A stretch of 64,000 nt of DNA from Flavobacteriales bacterium (lineage in GTDB: Bacteria > Bacteroidota > Bacteroidia > Flavobacteriales_E > Vicingaceae). Positions 27,625 through 36,257 of this stretch are shown in pieces. Below the pieces are notes generated by a model that ran no database searches, was not told where the DNA came from, and saw nothing but the letters and a program-made list of their open reading frames with translations. The number at the start of each line of letters is the position of its first letter. The first letter of the stretch is position 1. The position numbers were made by a program, and so were the translations under genes. The stretch spans positions 1,559,001-1,623,000 of the forward strand of contig JACJZD010000001.1 of NCBI GenBank assembly GCA_020635795.1, read 5' to 3'.

Positions 27625-28116
27625 ATGTTAAGAAAAATAATATTTCTTGATAGAGACGGTGTCATTAATGTAGAACGTGGCGACTACACCTATAAAATTG
27701 AAGATTTCAAATTTGTTGATGGGTTATTTTCGGCTTTAGAAAAGTTGAAACAACGAGGATTTGAGTTTGTTGTTATCACCAATCAAGGAGGTATTTCGAA
27801 AAAAATTTATAACCATAACGACTTATTTCTCGTACACAGTCACATGCGAGAGCAATTTACAAAACATAATATTCCCTTATTAGCTGTATTTTATTGTCCG
27901 CACCACAATGAAATTGAAAAATGTATTTGCCGAAAACCTGACTCATTAATGTTAGAAAAAGCCATTGCTAAATACCAAATTGATGTTTCAAACTCATACT
28001 TTATTGGCGATAGCGAGCGAGACATTTTAGCTGCACAAAAAGTAAATGTTACTGGAATTAAAGTAAATAAAAACGACGATATAAACAAGTACCTCAACCA
28101 GATAAAAACACCCTAA
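27625..28116 (+). CDS. gmhB: D-glycero-beta-D-manno-heptose-1,7-bisphosphate 7-phosphatase-like HAD hydrolase
   Basis: 163 residues of the HAD-IIIA/GmhB type. Nucleophile and acid are Asp9 and Asp11 in FLDRDGVIN; motif II is in VVITNQGG; motif IV is GDSERDI. The zinc loop ligands CPHH...CICRKP, characteristic of GmhB, are present. It would act in the heptose branch of lipopolysaccharide synthesis, although no other heptose gene is near, so histidinol-phosphatase-like activity is not excluded. Confidence 0.85.
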   Translation: MLRKIIFLDRDGVINVERGDYTYKIEDFKFVDGLFSALEKLKQRGFEFVVITNQGGISKKIYNHNDLFLVHSHMREQFTKHNIPLLAVFYCPHHNEIEKCICRKPDSLMLEKAIAKYQIDVSNSYFIGDSERDILAAQKVNVTGIKVNKNDDINKYLNQIKTP

Positions 28117-28964
28117 TGCCAAACGAAACCTACATAAATTACAACGGAAAATTGTATGTAGAAACCGAAAAAATTTTTACGGTAAACAATAGGGCTTTTA
28201 AATACGGTGATGCTATTTTTGAAACCATTCGGGTAGTAAATGGTAAACTTATGTTTTTAGACGACCACTTTATTCGATTAAAAAAAGGGGTTGATTTTTT
28301 AAAACTTAAACCCTACGGAATAAATTTTGATGAAATTATTAAAAACACCAAACAACTTATCATCAAAAATAACATTACCGAAGGCGGCAGAATTCGAATA
28401 ACACTTTTTAGAGACTCTGAAGGTTTTTACACTCCTATTAACGAAAAAAGTGCATACATCATTGAAGCAAAAAAAATTGAAACCAATCTTTATTCACTCA
28501 ACGAAAACGGAAAAAGTATTGATTTATACAGCGAAGAACGAAGAAGTACTTCGAAGCTATCTAACATTAAAACCACCAACAACATTATTCAAATTTTAGC
28601 TGGTTTATATGCTGTTGAGAAAAAAATTGACGACTGTATTGTGTTAAATAAATACAATCGCATTGTAGAAACAACCAACTCCAATCTTTTTTTATACAAA
28701 AAAAACAACATTTATACTCCAAGTTTAGATGAAGGTTGTATGGATGGCATTATGCGAAAGCAAATCCTGAAAATTGCAGCGCAACATAAAATAAACATTT
28801 TTGAAGGTATGCTTAATGCCAATGTGCTACTCCAAACCGATGAGGTATTTATAACCAATGTGGTAAAAGGTGTTCAGTGGGTAAAATCATACAAAGAAAA
28901 AACTTACACCAATGAAGCGGCATTAATGTTTGTAAACGAATTAAATAAGTTGGTAGCAGGTTAA
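28116..28964 (+). CDS. Class IV aminotransferase (PLP fold type IV)
   Basis: 282 residues. Family marks: RAFKYGDAIFETIRV near the N-terminus, the PLP lysine in SKLSNIKTTNNI, ETTNSNLF, and the PLP-phosphate region DGIMRK near 210. The family includes branched-chain aminotransferase, D-amino-acid transaminase and aminodeoxychorismate lyase; the YGDAIFE and CIVLN motifs do not settle which. It overlaps gmhB by one base and ends directly against the convergent LuxR gene. Confidence 0.9.
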   Translation: MPNETYINYNGKLYVETEKIFTVNNRAFKYGDAIFETIRVVNGKLMFLDDHFIRLKKGVDFLKLKPYGINFDEIIKNTKQLIIKNNITEGGRIRITLFRDSEGFYTPINEKSAYIIEAKKIETNLYSLNENGKSIDLYSEERRSTSKLSNIKTTNNIIQILAGLYAVEKKIDDCIVLNKYNRIVETTNSNLFLYKKNNIYTPSLDEGCMDGIMRKQILKIAAQHKINIFEGMLNANVLLQTDEVFITNVVKGVQWVKSYKEKTYTNEAALMFVNELNKLVAG

Positions 28965-29594
28965 TCAGGTATTGATAATGTTTTCTTTTACCGCATAAAT
29001 CACAATTCCAGCAGTATTTTTTAAGCCAAGTTTTGTCATGATATTTTTACGATGAGTATTTACAGTATGCGTACTCAAACATAAACCATCTGCAATTTCT
29101 TTGTTGGTTAATCCATCACTAATTAAACGGATTATTTCCAATTCTCTTTCCGAAAGAGTGATACCACTACAATTGTTTAAATCGTCGTCTTTTTCAGCCA
29201 AAATATCAATAACATGACCGCAGTAAAATTGTTTTCCTTGATAAGTATCTTCAATAGCTTCAAGTATTTCAGGTTTTTGACAATCGTCTAACAAATAACT
29301 ATCTACACCTAATTTTAACGCCTTATGTATCGTTTGTTTAGGCAAAACATCAGTTATCGCTAATATTTTAGTGTTTTTATACACTTTTCTTATTTCAGCA
29401 ATAAACTCCACTCCAAAAGATGAATGAGAGTAATCAACCACAACAATATCAGGAAAGTATTTTTTTGAAGAGGTTATAAATTTATCTTTATCATCAACGA
29501 CACCTAACACACGATTACCTAGTCTGCTCTGCAAAATGGTCTTTAACCCTTCTCCAGCTATCAAGTTGTTATTGGCAATTAAAATATCTATCAT
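28965..29594 (-). CDS. NarL/LuxR-type regulator with degenerate receiver domain
   Basis: 209 residues: receiver-like domain (1-120) and LuxR helix-turn-helix (about 145-205, LSERELEIIRLISDGLTNKEIADGL). The phosphoacceptor Asp54 is kept (DIVVVDYS), but the acidic pair is Asn8/Asn9 (LIANNN) and the conserved lysine is replaced (YLLDDC instead of YLLKD). Such receivers usually work without phosphorylation. No histidine kinase is adjacent. Its target may be the T9SS surface protein gene transcribed divergently. Confidence 0.92.
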   Translation of the reverse strand: MIDILIANNNLIAGEGLKTILQSRLGNRVLGVVDDKDKFITSSKKYFPDIVVVDYSHSSFGVEFIAEIRKVYKNTKILAITDVLPKQTIHKALKLGVDSYLLDDCQKPEILEAIEDTYQGKQFYCGHVIDILAEKDDDLNNCSGITLSERELEIIRLISDGLTNKEIADGLCLSTHTVNTHRKNIMTKLGLKNTAGIVIYAVKENIINT

Positions 29595-29630
29595 TCTTTA
29601 TTTTTATTTAGACTGATTCTAAATAATATT

Positions 29631-29638
29631 CAAAAGTA
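29631..29638 (-). promoter_or_regulatory. -7 element of the LuxR-type regulator gene
   Basis: Minus-strand TACTTTTG, about 37 bases before the start codon. Confidence 0.5.
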
Positions 29639-29691
29639 ATTAGTTTTATGTATTCTTACAAACAATTAAAGGCTAAATATTTAAAAATTTG

Positions 29692-32600
29692 ATGACAAAC
29701 AATTTATCATTAAATTTACTTGGTGTTATAAGTATAACTATGAGATTATTTTTTATAATAATATTAGCATTTGTCGATTTATCTGCGAAAGCACATAACG
29801 AAGGAATACGTTTTATTGAAAACAAAGGGCAATGGAATAAATCTGTTTTATACAAAGCTGATATAGGAATTGGAGCTTTATTTATTGAACAAAAATCATT
29901 TACCTATAACTTGTATAATGCTGAAGAAATTCATCAAAACCATTTTTCCACAAATCAAAAACCAATTGAATTAAAGTATCATGCTTTTAGGGTAAGTTTC
30001 ATGAATGCATTAACTGCTACAATTAGATCTTCAGATAGCTATTCGGAATATTACAACTATTTTTTAGGTAAGGACAAGAACAAGTGGAAAAGCAATGTTA
30101 TTGCTCATAGAATCATTAATTACAACAACATTTATACTAACATTGATTTTAAAGTTTACTCTATAGGAAACTTTTTAAAGTATGATGTAATTTTGAATCC
30201 TAGTGGTAATATTAATGATGTACAATTAAATTATGAAGGAGTTGATAACCTTAAAATCAACAAATCTGGAAACCTGATTATCAAAACCACTATTGGAGAA
30301 ATTGTTGAGGAAAAACCCTATGCCTATCAAAACATAAACAATAAAAAAATTGAAGTTCCTTGTGAATTCGTTTTAAAAAACAACACCTTATCATTCAAAA
30401 TAAACGGTAAATACAACACTAAAATACCTTTAATTATCGATCCTATTTTGATTTTTGCTAGTTATTCTGGCTCCACTGCTGACAATTTTGGTATGACTGC
30501 AACTTACGGATATGACGGTAGCCTATTTGCTGGTGGAACAGCTTTTAATGTTGGTTACCCTACTACACTGGGAGCTTACGACCCTTCCTTTAATGGTGTC
30601 CCTGGGGGGGGAATTACTGATGTTGTAATTACTCGTTACGACTCTACAGGTACTAATTTACTCTACTCTACTTATGTTGGTGGAACTTCAACCGAAACGG
30701 TTCATAGTTTAATTGCAAATGAAAATAATGAGCTTTATTTATACGGAGCAACCAGTTCCTTTGATTTTCCTACTGATGTTAATTCATTTGATAATACTTT
30801 TAATGGAGGTATTCCTGTATACTATGTCAGTAATGGCTCAAATTTCACTAATGGGACAGATATTTATGTCGCAAAATTAAACTCATCTGGGACAAGTCTT
30901 TTAGGTTCTTCTTACATAGGTGGCTCTTTAAATGATGGAGTTAACTCAACCATAAACTTAACTTACGATACGTTAATGAACAACTATGGAGATCAATATC
31001 GTGGTGAAATTATGCTCGATAAATATAGTAATTGTTACATAACTTCATCAACCAAATCCTTTGATTTCCCTATTATTAACGGGTTTGATGACACATTAAA
31101 TGGTAATCAAGATGCCGTAATTATTAAATTTAATTCAAATCTATCTAACGTTTATTGGAGTTCTTATTTAGGTGGTGACAATATGGATGCTGGTTTTTCT
31201 ATAAAAGTGGACACTAGTAACTATGTTTATGTGTGTGGAGGTACGGCATCAAACAATTTTCCAACCACTACTGGAGTTATCAATACCAACTATATAGGCG
31301 GAAAAGCAGATGGATATATTACTAAAATTGACACTAATGGGTCTCAAATAATAGCTTCAACTCTTTTAGGCACCAACAATTACGACCAATGTTATTTTTT
31401 GGAAATTGACCGTTTTGGTAGTGTTTATACCGTAGGTCAAACTAGAGGTTCTTTTCCAGTTATAAACGCTCCTTATAGTAATCCCAATAGTAGTAATTTC
31501 ATAGTCCGATTAGATAATAATTTATCTACAATTGATTACAGTACTGTTTTTGGAAATGGGAACATCAATGCTAAATTCTCACCTTCAGCATTTTTAGTAG
31601 ATAGGTGTGAGAACATATATGTTTCAGGATGGGGAGGAGATATCTTAACTGGAGCTAGCTTAAATGGCATGCCAACCACTCCGGGGTCATTTCAACCCAA
31701 TACTCCGAATGGGTTTGATTTTTATTTAATTGTAATGGAACGAAATGTTCAATCTCTTCTGTATGGAACTTATTTTGGTGGTAATTTAAGTCGAGAACAT
31801 GTTGATGGGGGCACTAGTCGATTCGATAAAAATGGAATTGTTTATCAATCAGTTTGTGCGGGATGTTGGGGAAACCATGATTTTCCTACTACACCAGGTG
31901 CATGGTCAAATACTAACAATAGTACAGGATGTAACAATGGAACTTTTAAATTTGATTTTGAAATTGTCCCTAAAGCAAGATTCACTGTTGATAATTATGA
32001 AGGGTGTGCCCCTTTAACCGTTACGTTTACTAACAATAGCAATAGCAGCGACACCTACTTATGGGATTTTGGAAACAACGACACCACTTCACAGGTTTTT
32101 AATCCAATCAGAAATTATAATACTCCTGGTACTTATAATGTTACTCTTATTATTCAAGATTCTATTTGCAACACAATTGACACGGCCCATCAAGTTATTG
32201 TAGTAAATCCTCCTATAACCATAAATTCTATAACTACTGATAGTACTAGTTGCGACCCCGTTTTATTAAATGTTTCTGCAACTGGGGCAACAAGTTATGT
32301 TTGGTCTTCAAACAATCAATTTACAGATACTTTAAACAGCGGACTAGCAGATACGCTTACAGTATTCAATAATCAGGTTGTTACCTATTATGTTATGGCA
32401 ACCAATGGTATTTGTAGTGATATTGATAGTGTTACCATTAATTTTCATACTCCTTCACAACCCATTTTAGGAATAGACAATCAACAAGGATGTGCGCCAT
32501 TAACAGTCAATTTCACCAACATTAGTGGTTCACACGATTATTATTTATGGAACTTTGGTGGGAATGATACCACTTCTCAAATATTAAACCCTATAAAAAC

Positions 32601-33705
32601 ATTTTCAACACCAGGGTCCTATCCTGTTTCTTTAACCGTAGTAGATTCAATCTGTAATACCACTTTTACAAGTAATACAACTATAACTGTTGCTTCTGCG
32701 GTTTCAATTACTACTACGGGTTCAATCAATACTTGTAATGTAGCTTTATTATATAGCACTACTACTGGAGCGAATAGTTATATTTGGTCTTCAAACCCTT
32801 TATTTACTGATACATTAAACCCTAGTTTAAATGATAGTATTACTGTATCTGTTTCTGATACTACTACTTTTTATTTAATGGCAACTAATGGCATTTGCTC
32901 TGCTATAGATAGTATTAAAGTAAATTACAATGGTGTTAATATATTAACCACAGGAGGTGCAACTTGTAATGGCGCTAACGATACACTTTCTGTAACAAGT
33001 ATCAACAATCAAACACTTACTTATACTTGGCAACCTATAAGTGAAATATTATCTGGAGAAAATAGCGCTACACCTATTGTCAACCCTTCTTCAACAACCA
33101 TGTATTACGTAACAGCGCAAAACAGTTTTGGATGCTCAGCAAATGATTCTGCTTTAGTGGTTGTTTCTGGATTTAATCCTAACAACATTTTTATAACCTC
33201 TGATAAAGACACTTTGTTTAATGGTGAAGGAACTTATTTACATGCCGACCCTGATTCAAATTTTACTTACTTGTGGCTACCAAACAGTAACTTAACCAAT
33301 AATACTATTGCAAACCCTTTTGCAAACCCTCCTACTACAACCAATTACTCCGTACTTTTTACAGAAATAAGTAGTGGGTGTTCCTATATAAAATATTACA
33401 CTCTTTATGCTTGGGAAATTGTGTGTGGAGAACCTAATGTTTATCTACCAAATGCTTTTACACCTAATGGTGATAAAGAAAATGATGTGCTATTTTTAAG
33501 AGGCCGAAATGTAGAAAGTATGCATCTAAAAATTTACGACCGTTGGGGTGAGTTGGTTTTTGAAACTACACAACAACATGTAGGTTGGGATGGTAACTAC
33601 AAAGGAAAACCAGTAGATCCAGCAGTTTATGTTTATCATTTATCTGTTAAATGTATTGATGGTCAAGATTACTTCAAAAAAGGAAATGTAACAGTAATTA
33701 GATAG
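29692..33705 (+). CDS. T9SS-exported multi-domain surface protein with PKD repeats and gliding-type C-terminal domain
   Basis: About 1337 residues. A signal peptide is best read from an internal ATG at 29740 (MRLFFIIILAFVDLSAKAH); the ATG at 29692 adds 16 residues. Then comes a DUF7948-like N-terminal domain (about 20-240, RFIENKGQW), SBBP-like beta-propeller repeats (about 250-720, TYVGGTSTE, SYLGGDNMD), two PKD domains each followed by an Ig-like stretch, and a final 90-residue CHU_C/type B sorting domain (YLPNAFTPNGDKENDV, DRWGELVFE). Secreted and surface-attached by T9SS. A G8 tract and a tandem duplication are noted separately. PorP/SprF follows, as usual for type B substrates. Confidence 0.93.
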   Translation: MTNNLSLNLLGVISITMRLFFIIILAFVDLSAKAHNEGIRFIENKGQWNKSVLYKADIGIGALFIEQKSFTYNLYNAEEIHQNHFSTNQKPIELKYHAFRVSFMNALTATIRSSDSYSEYYNYFLGKDKNKWKSNVIAHRIINYNNIYTNIDFKVYSIGNFLKYDVILNPSGNINDVQLNYEGVDNLKINKSGNLIIKTTIGEIVEEKPYAYQNINNKKIEVPCEFVLKNNTLSFKINGKYNTKIPLIIDPILIFASYSGSTADNFGMTATYGYDGSLFAGGTAFNVGYPTTLGAYDPSFNGVPGGGITDVVITRYDSTGTNLLYSTYVGGTSTETVHSLIANENNELYLYGATSSFDFPTDVNSFDNTFNGGIPVYYVSNGSNFTNGTDIYVAKLNSSGTSLLGSSYIGGSLNDGVNSTINLTYDTLMNNYGDQYRGEIMLDKYSNCYITSSTKSFDFPIINGFDDTLNGNQDAVIIKFNSNLSNVYWSSYLGGDNMDAGFSIKVDTSNYVYVCGGTASNNFPTTTGVINTNYIGGKADGYITKIDTNGSQIIASTLLGTNNYDQCYFLEIDRFGSVYTVGQTRGSFPVINAPYSNPNSSNFIVRLDNNLSTIDYSTVFGNGNINAKFSPSAFLVDRCENIYVSGWGGDILTGASLNGMPTTPGSFQPNTPNGFDFYLIVMERNVQSLLYGTYFGGNLSREHVDGGTSRFDKNGIVYQSVCAGCWGNHDFPTTPGAWSNTNNSTGCNNGTFKFDFEIVPKARFTVDNYEGCAPLTVTFTNNSNSSDTYLWDFGNNDTTSQVFNPIRNYNTPGTYNVTLIIQDSICNTIDTAHQVIVVNPPITINSITTDSTSCDPVLLNVSATGATSYVWSSNNQFTDTLNSGLADTLTVFNNQVVTYYVMATNGICSDIDSVTINFHTPSQPILGIDNQQGCAPLTVNFTNISGSHDYYLWNFGGNDTTSQILNPIKTFSTPGSYPVSLTVVDSICNTTFTSNTTITVASAVSITTTGSINTCNVALLYSTTTGANSYIWSSNPLFTDTLNPSLNDSITVSVSDTTTFYLMATNGICSAIDSIKVNYNGVNILTTGGATCNGANDTLSVTSINNQTLTYTWQPISEILSGENSATPIVNPSSTTMYYVTAQNSFGCSANDSALVVVSGFNPNNIFITSDKDTLFNGEGTYLHADPDSNFTYLWLPNSNLTNNTIANPFANPPTTTNYSVLFTEISSGCSYIKYYTLYAWEIVCGEPNVYLPNAFTPNGDKENDVLFLRGRNVESMHLKIYDRWGELVFETTQQHVGWDGNYKGKPVDPAVYVYHLSVKCIDGQDYFKKGNVTVIR
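30604..30611 (+). repeat. Homopolymeric G8 tract inside the surface-protein gene
   Basis: Eight consecutive Gs encode Gly-Gly-Gly (GGG GGG GGA) in the codons after GTC CCT. It is the only such G run I noticed in this AT-rich window, and is a candidate slippage site. Confidence 0.9.
31981..32940 (+). repeat. Tandem duplication of a 160-residue PKD plus Ig-like unit
   Basis: Unit A (31981-32460) and unit B (32461-32940) share GCAPLTV, the YLWxFGxNDTTSQ block, NPI, TPGxY, DSICNT, SYVWSSN/SYIWSSN, FTDTLN, and MATNGICS. The period is 480 bases, a multiple of three. Confidence 0.85.
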
Positions 33706-33726
33706 CTCACATTCGTTGAGGCATCT

Positions 33727-33741
33727 CCTCTTAAGAGGGGT
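33727..33741. repeat. CTCTTAAGAGGGG-type intergenic repeat, copy 1
   Basis: Palindrome CCTCTTAAGAGG (33727-33738) followed by GGTTAGGGGTG. It shares CCCCTCTTAA/TTAAGAGGGG with the element at 43837-43863. Located between the surface protein and porP/sprF genes. Confidence 0.5.
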
Positions 33742-33766
33742 TAGGGGTGTTAGTTGTTAAACAAAA

Positions 33767-34798
33767 ATGAAAAAAGAAAAACGTCATATAAATTTATGTA
33801 TAATTTTAGCAGTACTGCTAACTGTTAACTTTCAACTATTAACTATTAACTGTTCCGCTCAAGACATCCATTTCTCACAATTCTACAACTCTCCATTAAA
33901 TCTAAACCCAGGCTTAACTGGTGGTTTTCTTGGCGACATTAGAGTGGTTGGAAACCAGCGTTCGCAATGGAGTTCTGTTACTACTCCCTACTCTACTTTT
34001 GGTTTATCTATAGATGCAAATACCATTTACAATACCCCCATAAGTGTTGGTTTAGGTTTTTATAATGATAAAGCTGGTGATTCGCAATTTAGCACACTAC
34101 AAATAGCACCAAGTATTGGTTACACCATTTTTCTTGGCGATTCTTCTCAAACCATTACAATTGGGGCGCAACCCACATTTACTCAACGAACCATAAACTA
34201 CGACAAGTTAAAATTCGACAACCAATACAATGGTGTTGCTTACGATGAAAATTTAGGCAATGGCGAGACTTTTAGTAATGAAGGCAGAAGTTACTTAAAT
34301 ATCCATGGAGGATTGAGTTGGAATTACTCCTTAGGTCAACGAAAATCGGTTTCAGCAGGTATTGCTTTACACAACATTTTTAATCCAAAACAAAGTTTTT
34401 TTAACAATGCTAGCATTACGTTGAATAAACGTTTTACTTTCCATGCCGAAGGTATTTTTAAAGTTTCTGATAAAATTGATGGTATCCCCCGTGTTTCTAT
34501 TATGACTCAAGACCAATTCAAAGAAATTATTTTTGGAGGCTCTGGAAAATACTACCTGAACAAAGGTAATTATAAAGCTGCCTATTTAGGTTTTTGGTAC
34601 CGAAATAGTGATGCTACTTACATTACAGCTGAATTGGATTATAGTAACTTTCATTTTGGAGTTAGTTATGATATCAACTTATCATCACTAAAAGTAGCCA
34701 GTAGAAACCGTGGTGGTTTTGAATTTTCAGTAATCTATATATTTGAGAAGTTCCGACCAACTATAAAACGATACAAAGCTTGTCCGAATTATATATAA
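33767..34798 (+). CDS. PorP/SprF family type IX secretion membrane protein
   Basis: 343 residues; signal peptide ending near NCSAQ, then the family block DIHFSQFYNSPLNLNPGLTGG and a beta-rich barrel with GNQRSQWSSV. PorP/SprF-like outer-membrane proteins attach or help export the type B CTD substrate encoded next to them (SprF/SprB pairing). Here the partner is the surface protein 61 bases upstream. It ends one base from the convergent GGGP synthase gene. Confidence 0.93.
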   Translation: MKKEKRHINLCIILAVLLTVNFQLLTINCSAQDIHFSQFYNSPLNLNPGLTGGFLGDIRVVGNQRSQWSSVTTPYSTFGLSIDANTIYNTPISVGLGFYNDKAGDSQFSTLQIAPSIGYTIFLGDSSQTITIGAQPTFTQRTINYDKLKFDNQYNGVAYDENLGNGETFSNEGRSYLNIHGGLSWNYSLGQRKSVSAGIALHNIFNPKQSFFNNASITLNKRFTFHAEGIFKVSDKIDGIPRVSIMTQDQFKEIIFGGSGKYYLNKGNYKAAYLGFWYRNSDATYITAELDYSNFHFGVSYDINLSSLKVASRNRGGFEFSVIYIFEKFRPTIKRYKACPNYI

Positions 34799-34799
34799 C

Positions 34800-35567
34800 T
34801 CAATTTTTAATTGAAAACAAATTATACGAAGCTCTAACATCTGCAATTTCCTGTATTAGGCTTCTATTCTCTTCAGCGCCATTTCCGATAATTATAATGT
34901 CTGCTCCAGCTTGATAGATATCATTAGCTTGCATTGCCGATTTAATACCTCCTCCAATAATTAGTGGAATACTCAATACTGATTTAACTTGTTTAATCAT
35001 CTCCGTAGAAATGGTTTTTTGAGCACCACTACCACCATCAATGTAAATCATTTTTAAACCCAAATATTCGCCAGCCAAAGCCGTTGCTGCTGCAATATCT
35101 GGTTTATGATAAGGTAGAGGAGCTGTTTCACTCATGTATATTGCCGTAGTAGTTGTGCCACAATCTACCAACATATAGCCAGTAGAAAGCACTTCTAAAT
35201 CCGTTTTTTGAATAATTGGAGCAGCCAACACTTGATTTCCTATTAAAAATGATGGGTTACGACCCGAAATCAACGATAAAAACAAAATACCATCAGCATG
35301 TTGTGTAACGTGTTGATGATTTCCCGGGAACAATACTACTGGAATTTTAGAATTTTCTTTTATAAACCGAACAGTAGTAGCAATATCACCTTTAGTTATA
35401 ATACTACCTCCCACCAAAAAAAAATCAATTTGTGCATCATTACACTTCGATACCGTTTTGTGTAAATCAGCAAAATTCTGCTTGTCAGGGTCAATCAATA
35501 CAGAAAACATTTTTTTGTTTTCGGCACTTTTATCTAACAAACCTTTGTATATATTTTTCTTTGTCAT
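34800..35567 (-). CDS. Geranylgeranylglyceryl/heptaprenylglyceryl phosphate synthase family
   Basis: 255-residue TIM barrel of the GGGPS/PcrB family that joins a polyprenyl diphosphate to glycerol-1-phosphate. Marks: SVLIDPDK at the N-terminus, FFLVGGSI, PVVLFPGN, YIDGGSGA, IIGGGI, and ADIIIIGNGAE phosphate-binding end. The bacterial (Bacteroidota) members are of the larger group with proven synthase activity, but the final lipid product here is unknown. It follows the PPTase gene by 19 bases, probably in one operon. Confidence 0.92.
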   Translation of the reverse strand: MTKKNIYKGLLDKSAENKKMFSVLIDPDKQNFADLHKTVSKCNDAQIDFFLVGGSIITKGDIATTVRFIKENSKIPVVLFPGNHQHVTQHADGILFLSLISGRNPSFLIGNQVLAAPIIQKTDLEVLSTGYMLVDCGTTTTAIYMSETAPLPYHKPDIAAATALAGEYLGLKMIYIDGGSGAQKTISTEMIKQVKSVLSIPLIIGGGIKSAMQANDIYQAGADIIIIGNGAEENRSLIQEIADVRASYNLFSIKN

Positions 35568-35586
35568 TCAGCTACAATATTAACCA

Positions 35587-36195
35587 TTAGATAGTATATA
35601 CTAGTAGGTAATCACCAATTTTTTCGGCTACCAATTCATGTACATCTTCATTCTCGCCAATTTTTATACGACCAAGCAAGTTATTTGGTTTGTTTTTAAC
35701 ATCTACAAACAGTTGCTCATTAAAAATCAACTCTTTTTTTCCATACAATTTGTACAAGGCTTCTTTAGCGCACCAAAACAACGTTAACTCTTCCAATGAT
35801 GTTACTTTTTCTAACTCATCTAAACTCAAAAATTTCTCTTTAATTCGTTCAACTTTTGATGAAATTTGCTCTATATCAATCCCACATTTTTTGGTCGAGT
35901 TTAAAGCTATTACTGCGTAATCACCAGCATGCGAAATGGATATTTCCACCCCATTAGAAAGCATTGGTTTTCCGAATTTGTCATAAGTAATGGATGCATC
36001 CGAATAAATTTCGTTTAACAATAAACGAACACTCAACCATTGTTTTAACCGCGATTCACTTTTGGTTTCCACAATATCAATCTCATCAAACCCTTTATTG
36101 ATGTAGTTATTTTTTAATTCAGCTTGACTCTCAGAGATATGCCAAATACCAACAGTTAAAGAATCGGTGATATTTTTTTTGTTAAGTAGGGGCAT
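35587..36195 (-). CDS. 4'-phosphopantetheinyl transferase superfamily protein
   Basis: 202 residues. The Sfp/AcpS signature is clear: ISISHAGDYAVIAL, then the Mg-binding GIDIEQIS, and LFWCAKEALYKLYGKKEL (WxxKEAxxK). It transfers phosphopantetheine from CoA to a carrier protein; whether it serves the fatty-acid ACP or a secondary pathway is not visible. The start codon is only about 7 bases after the predicted transcription start. Cotranscribed with the GGGPS gene. Confidence 0.92.
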   Translation of the reverse strand: MPLLNKKNITDSLTVGIWHISESQAELKNNYINKGFDEIDIVETKSESRLKQWLSVRLLLNEIYSDASITYDKFGKPMLSNGVEISISHAGDYAVIALNSTKKCGIDIEQISSKVERIKEKFLSLDELEKVTSLEELTLFWCAKEALYKLYGKKELIFNEQLFVDVKNKPNNLLGRIKIGENEDVHELVAEKIGDYLLVYTI

Positions 36196-36208
36196 TTTAT
36201 AAATGTTC

Positions 36209-36216
36209 CAAAGTTA
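36209..36216 (-). promoter_or_regulatory. -7 element of the PPTase-GGGPS operon
   Basis: Minus-strand TAACTTTG with TTTG at 36238-36235 as -33 (18-bp spacer). It is the mirror image of the ahcY -7 element five bases away. Confidence 0.7.
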
Positions 36217-36221
36217 ATGGT

Positions 36222-36229
36222 TAACTTTG
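36222..36229 (+). promoter_or_regulatory. -7 element of ahcY
   Basis: TAACTTTG, part of the perfect palindrome CCAAAGTTAA-TGG-TTAACTTTGG (36208-36230) shared with the divergent operon. The -33 region has only TTTT at 36195-36198. Confidence 0.7.
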
Positions 36230-36257
36230 GATTCCAAATTTATAAAAACTATATACA

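Noticed and set aside
36196..36257. Possible SAH riboswitch before ahcY
   Set aside because: Only 62 bases divide the divergent genes and they are filled by the promoter palindrome; the predicted 5' leader of about 22 nt is too short.
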